A stretch of DNA of 22,112 nt from DAOVRL01 sp964459805. Lineage in GTDB: Bacteria; Planctomycetota; Phycisphaerae; Sedimentisphaerales; Anaerobacaceae. Shown here piece by piece: positions 1 to 7,568 of this stretch. Positions within the stretch are counted from its first letter, which is position 1. Each line of letters starts with the position of its first letter. The translations under genes and the position numbers were made by a program. The stretch covers positions 1-22,112 of the forward strand of contig CAYWOD010000032.1 of the NCBI GenBank assembly GCA_964459805.1. The letters are read 5' to 3'. Below the pieces are notes generated by a model, which was given only the letters and a program-made list of their open reading frames with translations, ran no database searches and was not told the DNA's origin.

Positions 1-40
1 GGCCTCTGAGAAAATTGGGTTTGTTTTGCATAAAAAGTAG

Positions 41-120
41 TCGATTTGTAGAGTTTTCACGACAAGTGTAGAGTTCTCACGACATTTGTAGAGAGTTCGC
101 GACATTTGTAGAGGGCCGAG
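41..120. repeat. Four tandem 20-bp repeats
   Basis: Four direct units of exactly 20 bp run head to tail at 41-60, 61-80, 81-100 and 101-120. They share a core close to TTTGTAGAG followed by a TTCNCGAC-type tail; the first and last units are the most diverged. No reading frame uses them. Such arrays can be protein-binding iterons, an operator, or subterminal repeats of a transposable element lying off the left edge. The sequence alone does not decide between these. Confidence 0.8.
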
Positions 121-129
121 AGGGTAGAG

Positions 130-177
130 TGGATGCGTAGATGAGTAAATGCGTTGATGCCTAAATGCGTTGATGGT
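130..177. repeat. Degenerate 8-bp tandem array
   Basis: Six 8-bp units run in phase from 130 to 177, with the approximate form TNNATGNG (for example TAGATGAG, TAAATGCG). A related array lies at 302-341. The array is non-coding and is one member of the 7/8-bp array family found throughout this window. Confidence 0.7.
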
Positions 178-197
178 GATTTTAGCCTCCTGCTGTA

Positions 198-246
198 GTA
201 TTTAGTATTTGGTATTTAGTATTTAGTATCAAGTATCCGCTATTAG
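198..246. repeat. Degenerate 7-bp tandem array
   Basis: Seven 7-bp units run in phase from 198 to 246. They are GTATTTA-like at the left (GTATTTA, GTATTTG, GTATTTA, GTATTTA) and decay to the right (GTATCAA, GTATCCG, CTATTAG). They lie just downstream of the leftward promoter at 257-285. Confidence 0.8.
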
Positions 247-256
247 TTCGATAGGC

Positions 257-285
257 ATTATACCACATAATTCGTTAGATGTAAA
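257..285 (-). promoter_or_regulatory. Leftward sigma70-type promoter
   Basis: On the minus strand, TTTACA (280-285) is separated by 17 bp from a perfect TATAAT (257-262). It would start RNA near 250 and read left across the 7/8-bp arrays and the 20-bp repeats, off the window edge. No open frame of useful length lies between it and position 1, so it either has a very long leader or makes a non-coding or out-of-window product. Confidence 0.5.
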
Positions 286-301
286 GTAAATTCTTAAAGA
301 G

Positions 302-341
302 TAGATGGGTGGATGAGTAAATGGGAGAATGCGGAGATGAG
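302..341. repeat. Degenerate 8-bp tandem array
   Basis: Five 8-bp units run in phase: TAGATGGG, TGGATGAG, TAAATGGG, AGAATGCG, GAGATGAG. This is the same family as 130-177. It occupies part of the roughly 100-bp gap downstream of the helicase stop; no terminator hairpin was seen there. Confidence 0.7.
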
Positions 342-445
342 GCTGGCGGCGAAGTTGTGAACGGGGGAATTAGGACTTGTTTACCGGGCGGAGGGGCGAT
401 ATACTCGATGAACGAATTAGAATGGAGAAGAAGGATAGACTGTTC

Positions 446-3400
446 CTAGTTTTCAATCATCACGAATCCACCTGCAACAAGGTTAAAACCCACAGAGACG
501 GCTCTCTTTTGCTCCAGTTCGGCCACCTTCTCTTCCCTGGATATCTCGAGGTTTCGAATCCTTCCCTTGTGGAGCCGTACGATCGGATCAGCTTCGCTTT
601 TCCCTTGTTCTCGAAGCTTTTCAATAGTCCCGTTTGCCTTGTCTATTTTGATTCTGGTTGCTTGGTTTACACTCTCAATCTGGTTGTTCACCAGCGTATC
701 ATTACTCCTCTTTAGTTTGTTTTCTTCATCTTCGCGAATCATTTCCAGATATTCGGACGAGTCCCCAAGAGCAGCCTCAAAATCTTCCTCTTGATACGTG
801 GGCAAGCTCACATTATCAACGGGCTCAGCATTCACAATCTCGCTCAGAAACCACTCGGAAACCTCATCCATGATCTGAACCTTCCCATTCCCCAAGTTAA
901 CCAGAATCGGTATCAGAATAAGATCCTTCTTCAACGCCGTTTTCTCCAGCAAGTACACGAAGAAAAGAGACTTCCCCTCATATTTCCCATTCCCCCGCAA
1001 TCGAAAACACCCCGTGCTGTGCAGTTCCTGCCTGTTCTCATCATAATACCGCTTTACAGCCTTCATAACCGGATGGTGGATCGTGATGAATTCCAGAGAA
1101 CCATCCCGGCAAGCCTCCTGATCACTAAAAGTCACCAGGGTCCCACTTTCAACAGCCAACCTCTTGTCGATTTGCCTTATGTTCTCCCTCGCAGTAGAGT
1201 ACCGCCTGACAAATCTGCGAAATCCTTCGTCCGACTTGAGGACAAACACATTCTCTCTGCCGCTTTTCGGGGGTAGTAGAGTTGTCTTAGGAAATCTACT
1301 CCGTAGGAAGAATTGGAGAAAGAACATCACTTCGTCTGAAGTAATGAACCGTTTTGTTTCCAATATTTTCGAAATCTCCTGGTTGAAGTACTCGTCCTGT
1401 CCGATGAATCTCTGGCACTGTTCTTCAAATTCCCGCAACGACTCTTGCCTTCTTGCTATGTTCTCCGCGACCTTCTCGATCTTCTCGACCTTCTGCTCAT
1501 ATGTCAACTCTGCACGGAACATCTCCTGTGTCAACTCTGTTATCTCTTCTCCAAGAATAGCTTCCAAGTCCCCGATGTAAGTCTCGAATATGTTTATCCT
1601 GCGGTAAAGCCGGTTCAGTATCTCGTCATCAATAGTCCCGACCATGGAGAAATTGTAAATAAAGATCTTCTCATGGCGCTGGCCATACCGGTCGAGACGA
1701 CCGATACGCTGCTCCACTCTCATAGGGTTCCAGGGCAGATCATAGTTGAAGATCACGTTGCAGAATTCAAAGTCAAGACCTTCACCGCCGACTTCCGAAG
1801 AAAGAAGGATTTTGATCTTATCAGTCTCACGGAACTGCCTGATGATTTTCTGTCTGCTTTTGGTGGGTACGTCCCCGTGCATCAAGGCGACTTTCCCACC
1901 GTATCCGGTTGCCTGCAGCTTGCTCCTCAGGTACTCCAATGTCTGCTTGAAAAAGGCGAAAACCATGATTTTGCAGCTTGAATCTTCATCTTCAAGCTTG
2001 TAGAGCGCCTCCAGGAACCTGTCAAACTTCGTATCGACGAAACCTATCCGGCCAGCACTTCTCTTCAGTTTCTGAAAGCTTCCCAACTCTTGGGCCTCCA
2101 GCTTCCAGGATTCACCAGAATCCCCCGATAGATCGATCAAATCGCCGTTGTCCCCCGTAGGAGCCTTGATGACCTTCTTCTTGACTATACTGTCAAGATT
2201 CTTCTTCATCGCCTGGATGCAGCTTGCAACCTGTCTTTGAGGCATTATGACCGCAAACGATATTCCCTGCGAGGCCCTGTGTCTTGCCGTAAAACGGTCT
2301 GCCACAAACTTGGTCACGGCGTTATAGAACTCCATCTCCTGCGGAGTGAACTGAACCCTGATCACCCTTGCCTCTCTCGTAGGAAACTGAATCGCAACGT
2401 CTCTCTTTTTTGTTCGGGTGAAAACATAGGACAGGCAATTCAGCTCTATAAGAAGCTTCTGTAACCGAATTGCTTGCCCGCGACTCAGTTTCTTATTGTT
2501 GCTGAGTAGATGCACCGCCTCATGATAGAAAGGATTCCTGCTGAATCTATCCTTCTGCGACGTTGCTTCCACTCTCCTTAGCACCTCTAGGGCTGCCTCC
2601 GGATCGTACAACCTCCGCAAGGCATCGTTTATGTATTGGTTCGGCTCAATGACGTGATGAAACAAAGCAAAATCCGAAAACTCTTCGGGAACGAGCAAGC
2701 TGAGAAGGTTGAAAAGGTCCGGTGTCCCCATTTGTAACGGGGTGGCAGAGAGAAAAAGCATCGCGTCTGACAAATCCGACAAAACTTCTCCCAGTTCACT
2801 GCTTCGAGTCTCGGGATTCCGCATATAGTGGGCTTCATCTACAACCACAACGTCAAAATGCGGGTTGATTTCTCTCAGCTTACCGATAACTTTGCGCGAC
2901 CTGGCAGTCTGCAGGGAAATGATCGCCTTGATTCTCTCCGTCTCTCCGTACTCACCATATCGATCCAAAAACCTGTTGAACTCAGTCCTCTTAAGGATGC
3001 TGAAATCGAGACTGAATCGCTTTCTCATCTCCGCCTCCCATTTCGGGATAAGCATAGAAGGACATACGATTAGAACCCTCGACAAGTCCCCTAATCGAGC
3101 AGACAACTCCGTGATCATGATGCCAGCTTCAATTGTCTTCCCCAGGCCGACTTCATCCGCCAGCAAAAGCCTCTGCCTGAAAGCGTTGAGGAATTTCAGG
3201 ACGGGCTTGAACTGATGCACCTGGAATTCCGTTCGCGACGCATAAAACGTGTACAGGTTATCCGACAGAGGTTTTTCGAGCTTCTTGTAGATCAGTGATT
3301 GAATGAAGTTGCCCACATCGGAAAACTCTTTTGACCTCAGCAACTCCTCTACGGTCTTGGGAGGGACGTACTTCTCCAGCGACTCCTCGGGATAATAAGA

Positions 3401-3538
3401 ACTCGGCTGGCTCGGATCAGTACAGACAGGATAGAACAACTTGCCCCTGGTTTCTCTCGGCTCCCCGTCAATCATGCCTATTTCGTTGGTGCGGGCTTTT
3501 ATGACGACCTTATCACCTTTAGACAGTCCCGAGTCCAT
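446..3538 (-). CDS. SNF2-family DEAD/DEAH helicase (HepA/RapA or DrmD-like)
   Basis: A 1030-residue superfamily 2 ATPase of the Swi2/Snf2 class. A small basic N-terminal domain (about 1-60) precedes the RecA1 lobe, which has motif I DEVGLGKT (about 128-135), motif II DEAH (about 234-237) and motif III LFLSATPLQ (about 261-269). The RecA2 lobe carries LLSSEVGGEGLDF (about 578-590) and the arginine-finger motif QRIGRLDRYGQ (about 610-620). A long C-terminal region (about 640-1030) ends in a Lys/Glu-rich probable coiled coil. All core ATPase motifs are intact. Members of this class act as RNA-polymerase recyclers (RapA) or as DNA translocases in phage-defence systems such as DISARM (DrmD). No methylase or DISARM partner lies in the window, so the exact role is open. 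The gene is isolated, transcribed leftward, and flanked by repeat-rich non-coding DNA on both sides. Confidence 0.9.
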   Translation of the reverse strand: MDSGLSKGDKVVIKARTNEIGMIDGEPRETRGKLFYPVCTDPSQPSSYYPEESLEKYVPPKTVEELLRSKEFSDVGNFIQSLIYKKLEKPLSDNLYTFYASRTEFQVHQFKPVLKFLNAFRQRLLLADEVGLGKTIEAGIMITELSARLGDLSRVLIVCPSMLIPKWEAEMRKRFSLDFSILKRTEFNRFLDRYGEYGETERIKAIISLQTARSRKVIGKLREINPHFDVVVVDEAHYMRNPETRSSELGEVLSDLSDAMLFLSATPLQMGTPDLFNLLSLLVPEEFSDFALFHHVIEPNQYINDALRRLYDPEAALEVLRRVEATSQKDRFSRNPFYHEAVHLLSNNKKLSRGQAIRLQKLLIELNCLSYVFTRTKKRDVAIQFPTREARVIRVQFTPQEMEFYNAVTKFVADRFTARHRASQGISFAVIMPQRQVASCIQAMKKNLDSIVKKKVIKAPTGDNGDLIDLSGDSGESWKLEAQELGSFQKLKRSAGRIGFVDTKFDRFLEALYKLEDEDSSCKIMVFAFFKQTLEYLRSKLQATGYGGKVALMHGDVPTKSRQKIIRQFRETDKIKILLSSEVGGEGLDFEFCNVIFNYDLPWNPMRVEQRIGRLDRYGQRHEKIFIYNFSMVGTIDDEILNRLYRRINIFETYIGDLEAILGEEITELTQEMFRAELTYEQKVEKIEKVAENIARRQESLREFEEQCQRFIGQDEYFNQEISKILETKRFITSDEVMFFLQFFLRSRFPKTTLLPPKSGRENVFVLKSDEGFRRFVRRYSTARENIRQIDKRLAVESGTLVTFSDQEACRDGSLEFITIHHPVMKAVKRYYDENRQELHSTGCFRLRGNGKYEGKSLFFVYLLEKTALKKDLILIPILVNLGNGKVQIMDEVSEWFLSEIVNAEPVDNVSLPTYQEEDFEAALGDSSEYLEMIREDEENKLKRSNDTLVNNQIESVNQATRIKIDKANGTIEKLREQGKSEADPIVRLHKGRIRNLEISREEKVAELEQKRAVSVGFNLVAGGFVMIEN

Positions 3539-3577
3539 AATGCAGTCCCATCGTATTCACAATATCAATTGTTCGGC

Positions 3578-3606
3578 ATTATACGTCTTAATCTCCGATA
3601 GGAAAA
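3578..3606 (-). promoter_or_regulatory. Candidate helicase promoter
   Basis: A perfect TATAAT (minus strand, 3578-3583) lies about 40 bp upstream of the helicase ATG. The -35 box at 17-bp spacing is poor (TTTTCC), so the call rests mainly on the -10 box and its position. Confidence 0.4.
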
Positions 3607-3827
3607 GGAAAACCGAGTCTCCTTTGTAGCGTTAAGCAACCCAGTTTGGCCCACGGATTGCATCTGAGGCCACATCTGCTGAATGTACCCACATTTTCTT
3701 ACTGTTTTGGCATACCTCCACTGTTGCCCTCCATTCGAGAACCCGATTTTCAGCAGTTCCACACATCATGCCGGCCTCGCGGGTATTGTCATATATTGTG
3801 GATTGGATTTTTTGCGGGTCGAGGTCT

Positions 3828-3904
3828 CGTATTGCGTATAGCGTATTGCGTATTGCGTATAGCGTATAGTGGATAGTATATAGTATATAGTATATAGTGG
3901 ATAG
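3828..3904. repeat. Eleven-unit 7-bp tandem array
   Basis: Eleven consecutive heptads run in perfect phase. CGTATTG and CGTATAG alternate in the left half (3828-3869); TGGATAG and TATATAG make up the right half (3870-3904). This is the cleanest member of the 7-bp family. The gradual change of unit along the array suggests local expansion with drift rather than a single duplication. Confidence 0.9.
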
Positions 3905-3991
3905 CGGAGGGTGGGAGAGTTAGTGAAATCGGGAGGATAGATGGGGGAAAATGATTTCACACCCCCGCCAAGCTCACAAGGGATAAACGCA

Positions 3992-4020
3992 TTGACCTCA
4001 GGGCTGTTGAATAATATAAT
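3992..4020 (+). promoter_or_regulatory. hyp operon promoter
   Basis: TTGACC (3992-3997), a 17-bp spacer, then a perfect TATAAT (4015-4020). The predicted start near 4027 leaves a leader of about 60 nt before hypC. This is one of the best promoter matches in the window. Confidence 0.75.
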
Positions 4021-4086
4021 GAGGACGACAATTATTCTTATTATGTGATCTTTGATTGAAGTAAGCAAAAAGACGAGCGACGAATT

Positions 4087-4329
4087 ATGTGTTTGGCAAT
4101 ACCGGCGAGGATAATTGAGTTAGACAAGGATCTTGCGGTCGTTGACGCGATGGGGAACCGCTGGAAGGCCAAGACTACACTGCTGCCGGAAGCCAAAATA
4201 GGGGACCTGGTCCTGATACACGCGGGATTTGCAATCTCGCTTGTCGATGAAGAAGAGGCGAAAGAGACCTGGGACCTCATTGAGCAAATCACCGAGTTCG
4301 ACGATACAGACAATAAGATTTCAGGATAG
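4087..4329 (+). CDS. hypC: Hydrogenase maturation chaperone HypC
   Basis: An 80-residue HypC/HupF family protein. It begins MCLAIPAR, with the essential Cys2 that binds the Fe(CN)2CO intermediate and the hydrogenase large-subunit precursor. The family signature GDLVLIHAGFA is at about 45-55. HypC works with HypD to assemble and deliver the iron cofactor of NiFe hydrogenase in the cytoplasm. It is the first gene of a five-gene operon, with hypD starting 12 bp after its stop. The ribosome-binding site is weak. The final codons (Ile-Ser-Gly-stop, ATT TCA GGA TAG) resemble the short repeats seen at the end of hypD. Confidence 0.96.
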   Translation: MCLAIPARIIELDKDLAVVDAMGNRWKAKTTLLPEAKIGDLVLIHAGFAISLVDEEEAKETWDLIEQITEFDDTDNKISG

Positions 4330-4341
4330 ATTCAGGCTGTT

Positions 4342-5421
4342 ATGCTCGAGAGAATTCACAAAGCACAGAGAATTATGGAGGCCGCGTGCGAATCGCTGGG
4401 CCGGCAGATCAATATAATGGAGGTCTGCGGCACGCACACGGTGGCCATCTTCCGCAACGGCATAAAGTCCGCCCTGCCGGAGAGACTCAAGCTCCTGTCA
4501 GGGCCGGGCTGCCCGGTCTGCGTTACCGACCAGGGCTATATTGATGTTGTGCTGCAATTAGCCGAGCGTGACGATTGCATGATTGCAACTTACGGCGATA
4601 TGATTCGGGTCCCCGGCAAGGAGGGGTCGCTCGAGACAAAGCAATCGAGAGCCGATGTCAAGGTGGTCCTGAGTAGTGAAGATGCGCTGCAATTGGCCAA
4701 AGATAACCCCGAAAAGAAAGTAGTCTTCGTGGCGGTAGGCTTCGAGACCACTACACCGGCTACCGCCGTGGCGGTAACCGAGGCCGCCGAACAAGGGGTG
4801 GATAATTTTCTTGTTCTGACCGCGCACAAGCTTGTCGTCCCTGCGATGCGGGCGCTGCTGTCGAGCAAGAACGATAAGATAGACGCGTTTCTTTGCCCCG
4901 GCCACGTCAGCGTGATAACCGGCTACGGTGCTTTTGCCGAGATAGTAGATGACTTTGGGCGTCCGTGCGTGGTAGCCGGCTTTGAGGCGCTGCAAATAAT
5001 CGAAGGGCTTGCGGAGATCTGCCGGCAGCTTTCAGAAGGCAAAGCCGAAGTAACATCAATATACGGCGCCGTGGTAACAGAAAGGGGCAACGTCGCCGCG
5101 CAAGAAATCACCGCCGAGTGCTTCGAGCCGGCGGACGGTTACTGGCGAGGGCTGGGAAAAATAGAAAAAAGCACGCTCAGACTAAAAGACAAATACAGTC
5201 AGTTTGACGCACTTAAGCGATTCAACATCACCGAAACCCCGGGTGAAGAAGCAAAAGGCTGTCGATGCGGTGAAGTGTTGTGCGGCCTGATAGACCCGCC
5301 GCAGTGCAGCCTGTTTGAAAAAAGCTGCACGCCAGAACAGCCGGTCGGCGCCTGTATGGTAAGCTCCGAAGGGGCTTGTGCAGCTTGGTTCAAGTACGGT
5401 GGTATCAGGAAATCAGGATAA
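4342..5421 (+). CDS. hypD: Hydrogenase maturation protein HypD
   Basis: A 359-residue HypD, the iron-sulfur scaffold on which the Fe(CN)2CO group is built together with HypC and HypE. The sequence shows CGTHT (29-33), GPGCPVC (54-60), YGDMIRVPG, VGFETT, CPGHVSVITG and the C-terminal cysteine cluster beginning GCRCGEVLCG that ligates the [4Fe-4S] cluster. Length is normal for the family. The gene lies between hypC (12-bp gap) and hypE (39-bp gap) in the same transcript. The last five residues (IRKSG) are encoded by an octad repeat array that continues into the spacer, so the extreme C-terminus is probably repeat-derived. Confidence 0.97.
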   Translation: MLERIHKAQRIMEAACESLGRQINIMEVCGTHTVAIFRNGIKSALPERLKLLSGPGCPVCVTDQGYIDVVLQLAERDDCMIATYGDMIRVPGKEGSLETKQSRADVKVVLSSEDALQLAKDNPEKKVVFVAVGFETTTPATAVAVTEAAEQGVDNFLVLTAHKLVVPAMRALLSSKNDKIDAFLCPGHVSVITGYGAFAEIVDDFGRPCVVAGFEALQIIEGLAEICRQLSEGKAEVTSIYGAVVTERGNVAAQEITAECFEPADGYWRGLGKIEKSTLRLKDKYSQFDALKRFNITETPGEEAKGCRCGEVLCGLIDPPQCSLFEKSCTPEQPVGACMVSSEGACAAWFKYGGIRKSG

Positions 5422-5456
5422 CAGGGATCGGGACTTCGGGAAATTAGGAAATCGGG
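5402..5456 (+). repeat. Degenerate 8-bp array spanning the hypD stop
   Basis: Units GTATCAGG, AAATCAGG, ATAACAGG, GATCGGG (7 bp), ACTTCGGG, AAATTAGG and AAATCGGG fill 5402-5456. The hypD stop TAA (5419-5421) lies inside the third unit. The array ends 4 bp before the hypE GTG, so it supplies almost the whole hypD-hypE spacer and the likely ribosome-binding region (AGGAAATCGGG) of hypE. Confidence 0.75.
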
Positions 5457-5460
5457 CGCA

Positions 5461-6525
5461 GTGGAAACAAACAGACACGACAGAATCTTACTTGCGCACG
5501 GCGGCGGCGGTAAATTGACCGACGACTTGATCCGTCACCATATCCTCCCAAAGCTAAAGAACGATACCCTCGCAGAGCTGGGCGACTCGGCAAAGCTGAA
5601 TCTTACTTCCGACAAGATATGTTTTACAACGGACAGCTACGTTGTAAAGCCGTTGTTCTTTAACGGGGGGGACATCGGGAAACTCGCCGTATGTGGGACG
5701 ATAAATGATCTGGCGGTTGCCGGTTCGAGGCCGGTGGCCCTGGCGTTGTCGCTGATAATCGAAGAGGGCCTCGAATTTGAGCTGCTCGAGAAGATTTTGA
5801 CGAGTATCAGCCGGGCGGCGGCGCAGAACAACGTCAACATCGTAACCGGGGACACCAAGACGGTCGAGGCCGGCGCAGCCGAAAAAATCTTTATAAACAC
5901 CGCGGGAGTCGGGGTAAGATTACCGGGTGTGGACCTGGGATGCGAAAGAATCGCCCCCGGCGATAAGATCATCATCAACGGCACGATAGGCGACCACGGT
6001 ATGGCCATTATCTCGCAGCGGGAGGGCATCAAGTTTGAGTCGCAATTGCAAAGCGACTGCGCCGGTATAGGCGAGCTGACCTGCAAATTGCTGGAGGCCT
6101 CCCATTTTGCAAAACGTAGCAGAATGGGGTTTCCGGAGGATACAAGCGCCATAAAATTTATGCGGGACCCGACGCGCGGCGGGTTGGCTGCGACGCTAAA
6201 TGAAATCTCACGAGACAGCGGGCTGAGCATTGAGATTTGCGAGGGCGAAATACCGGTCAATCCGACGGTGCAGGCGGCAGCGGATATGCTTGGCTTCGAC
6301 GTGTTGGCGATTGCAAATGAGGGCAAATTTGTCGCGATTGTCTCGCCGGAATCGGCGGATGATTGTCTGGAGATTTGCAGGAATCATCCATTGGGCGCCG
6401 ATGCAGGGGTAATAGGACAAGTGGTTGAAACGCGTGATGTGCCTACGGTGGAGCTGATGACCAGGATCGGCGGAAGAAGAATCGTGCAGATGCCGTACGG
6501 GCGAGAACTGCCGAGGATATGCTGA
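5461..6525 (+). CDS. hypE: Hydrogenase maturation protein HypE
   Basis: A 354-residue PurM/AIR-synthase-like protein starting at GTG. It has the glycine-rich AHGGGGKLTDDLI near the N-terminus, a GDTKTVEAG segment, DPTRGGLA near the middle, and the diagnostic C-terminus PRIC. That C-terminal cysteine accepts the carbamoyl group from HypF and dehydrates it to thiocyanate with ATP, giving the cyanide ligands of NiFe hydrogenase. HypF, the carbamoyl donor enzyme, is not encoded in the window. The stop TGA overlaps the hypA ATG by one base (TGATG), indicating translational coupling. Confidence 0.97.
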   Translation: METNRHDRILLAHGGGGKLTDDLIRHHILPKLKNDTLAELGDSAKLNLTSDKICFTTDSYVVKPLFFNGGDIGKLAVCGTINDLAVAGSRPVALALSLIIEEGLEFELLEKILTSISRAAAQNNVNIVTGDTKTVEAGAAEKIFINTAGVGVRLPGVDLGCERIAPGDKIIINGTIGDHGMAIISQREGIKFESQLQSDCAGIGELTCKLLEASHFAKRSRMGFPEDTSAIKFMRDPTRGGLAATLNEISRDSGLSIEICEGEIPVNPTVQAAADMLGFDVLAIANEGKFVAIVSPESADDCLEICRNHPLGADAGVIGQVVETRDVPTVELMTRIGGRRIVQMPYGRELPRIC

Positions 6526-6869
6526 TGCACGAGGCGATGGTGGCCCAGAGTCTGCTGGAGACAATATCAGAGGAAGCGGCCAAACACAATGGAAGGCCGG
6601 TCGGTGCGAAGATAAGCTGCGGGAAGCTTTCAGGTGTCAATGACGAGGCACTCAATTTTGCCTTTGAAGCTATCGCCAAAGATACGCCGTGCGAAGGTAT
6701 GAAGCTGGAAATAGAGCATAAGCCGTTGCAGGCGCAGTGCAGGAGTTGTAATCAAAGCTTTGATGTCGAGCTTTCGCAGCCGAGATGCTCGGTGTGCGGT
6801 AGTGAGGATTTTGATCTGCTGGGCGATGCAGCTTTGGTATTAGAGGAAATAGAACTTGAAACGGATTAG
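6525..6869 (+). CDS. hypA: Hydrogenase nickel chaperone HypA
   Basis: A 114-residue HypA/HybF. The start is placed at 6525 rather than the in-frame ATG at 6519, because in this family Met1-His2-Glu3 forms part of the nickel site and the chosen start gives MHEAM. It also produces a TGATG overlap with hypE. Two CxxC pairs, CRSC and CSVC, about 70-94, form the structural zinc site. HypA delivers nickel together with HypB to the hydrogenase large subunit. The hypB ATG follows 4 bp after the stop. Confidence 0.95.
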   Translation: MHEAMVAQSLLETISEEAAKHNGRPVGAKISCGKLSGVNDEALNFAFEAIAKDTPCEGMKLEIEHKPLQAQCRSCNQSFDVELSQPRCSVCGSEDFDLLGDAALVLEEIELETD

Positions 6870-6873
6870 CGCT

Positions 6874-7533
6874 ATGAAGAGAGTTAATGTTGGCAGGAAG
6901 ATTTTGGGCGAGAATGAGAGGTATGCGTTTGAAAACGTCCTTTTTTTCACAGAGCACAAGAAATTGTGCCTGAATATGATTTCATCACCCGGCTCGGGCA
7001 AGACAACGATTCTGACGAGAACGATAAGCGAATTGAAGGACGAAATAAGAATCGGCGTGATCGAGGGCGACATTCAGACCGACATAGATGCCGAGAGAAT
7101 CAGCCAAACCAAAGCACCGGTCGTCCAGATAAACACCGAAGGCGCCTGTCATCTGGTGGCGGCCCAGATAAGCGCTGCGTTGAAAGAACTGCCTGTCGAA
7201 GAGCTGGATTTGATTTTCGTCGAGAATGTCGGCAACCTTGTTTGTCCATCTGATTTTGATCTCGGCGAGCATGGCAAGATAGTGGTGCTTTCGGTCGCCG
7301 AGGGTGACGACAAGCCGGCCAAATATCCCGCAATCTTTGCAAAATCCAAAGTTTTGCTCATAAACAAAATTGACCTTCTCGAAGGCGGCCTGGTTGACTT
7401 TGATATCGAGCGGGCAAAGGCTGATGCCGGCAGGCTCAACAAAGACATCGAGATTTTCCCGATATCAGGCAAGACCGGTAAAGGTATGAGCGACTGGTAT
7501 GACTGGCTGACAAAGTCCGTCAAGAGCTTGTGA
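6874..7533 (+). CDS. hypB: Hydrogenase nickel-insertion GTPase HypB
   Basis: A 219-residue SIMIBI-class GTPase. The Walker A SSPGSGKTT is at 37-45, followed by VIEGDIQTD, the GACHL metal-site motif, VENVGNLVCP and the guanine-specificity motif NKIDLL. The ATG at 6874 is preferred to an in-frame TTG at 6856, which lies inside hypA. The protein is the short form: it lacks the N-terminal CxxCGC nickel motif and any histidine-rich stretch, so it should not store nickel. The conserved Cys-His between the switch regions is kept. Last gene of hypCDEAB, convergent with nadD 35 bp downstream. Confidence 0.95.
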   Translation: MKRVNVGRKILGENERYAFENVLFFTEHKKLCLNMISSPGSGKTTILTRTISELKDEIRIGVIEGDIQTDIDAERISQTKAPVVQINTEGACHLVAAQISAALKELPVEELDLIFVENVGNLVCPSDFDLGEHGKIVVLSVAEGDDKPAKYPAIFAKSKVLLINKIDLLEGGLVDFDIERAKADAGRLNKDIEIFPISGKTGKGMSDWYDWLTKSVKSL

Positions 7534-7568
7534 TCGCTGCGGACCGTTCGCTATGATTTCCGCCCGGT

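Larger units (their letters stand above)
3539..4086. other. Intergenic region between divergent helicase and hyp operon
   Basis: About 550 bp without a convincing gene. It holds the helicase promoter candidate (3578-3606), a 77-bp heptad array (3828-3904) and the hyp promoter (3992-4020). Short open frames here (3565-3762 and 3766-4068 minus, 3646-3876 plus) have no recognisable protein features and partly consist of repeat sequence. Confidence 0.6.

Noticed and set aside
41..120. CRISPR array
   Set aside because: The repeats are 20 bp with no spacers and no cas genes nearby.
5637..6326. 229-codon minus-strand frame
   Set aside because: It lies entirely within hypE, whose family motifs are unambiguous. 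Long antisense frames arise from codon bias.
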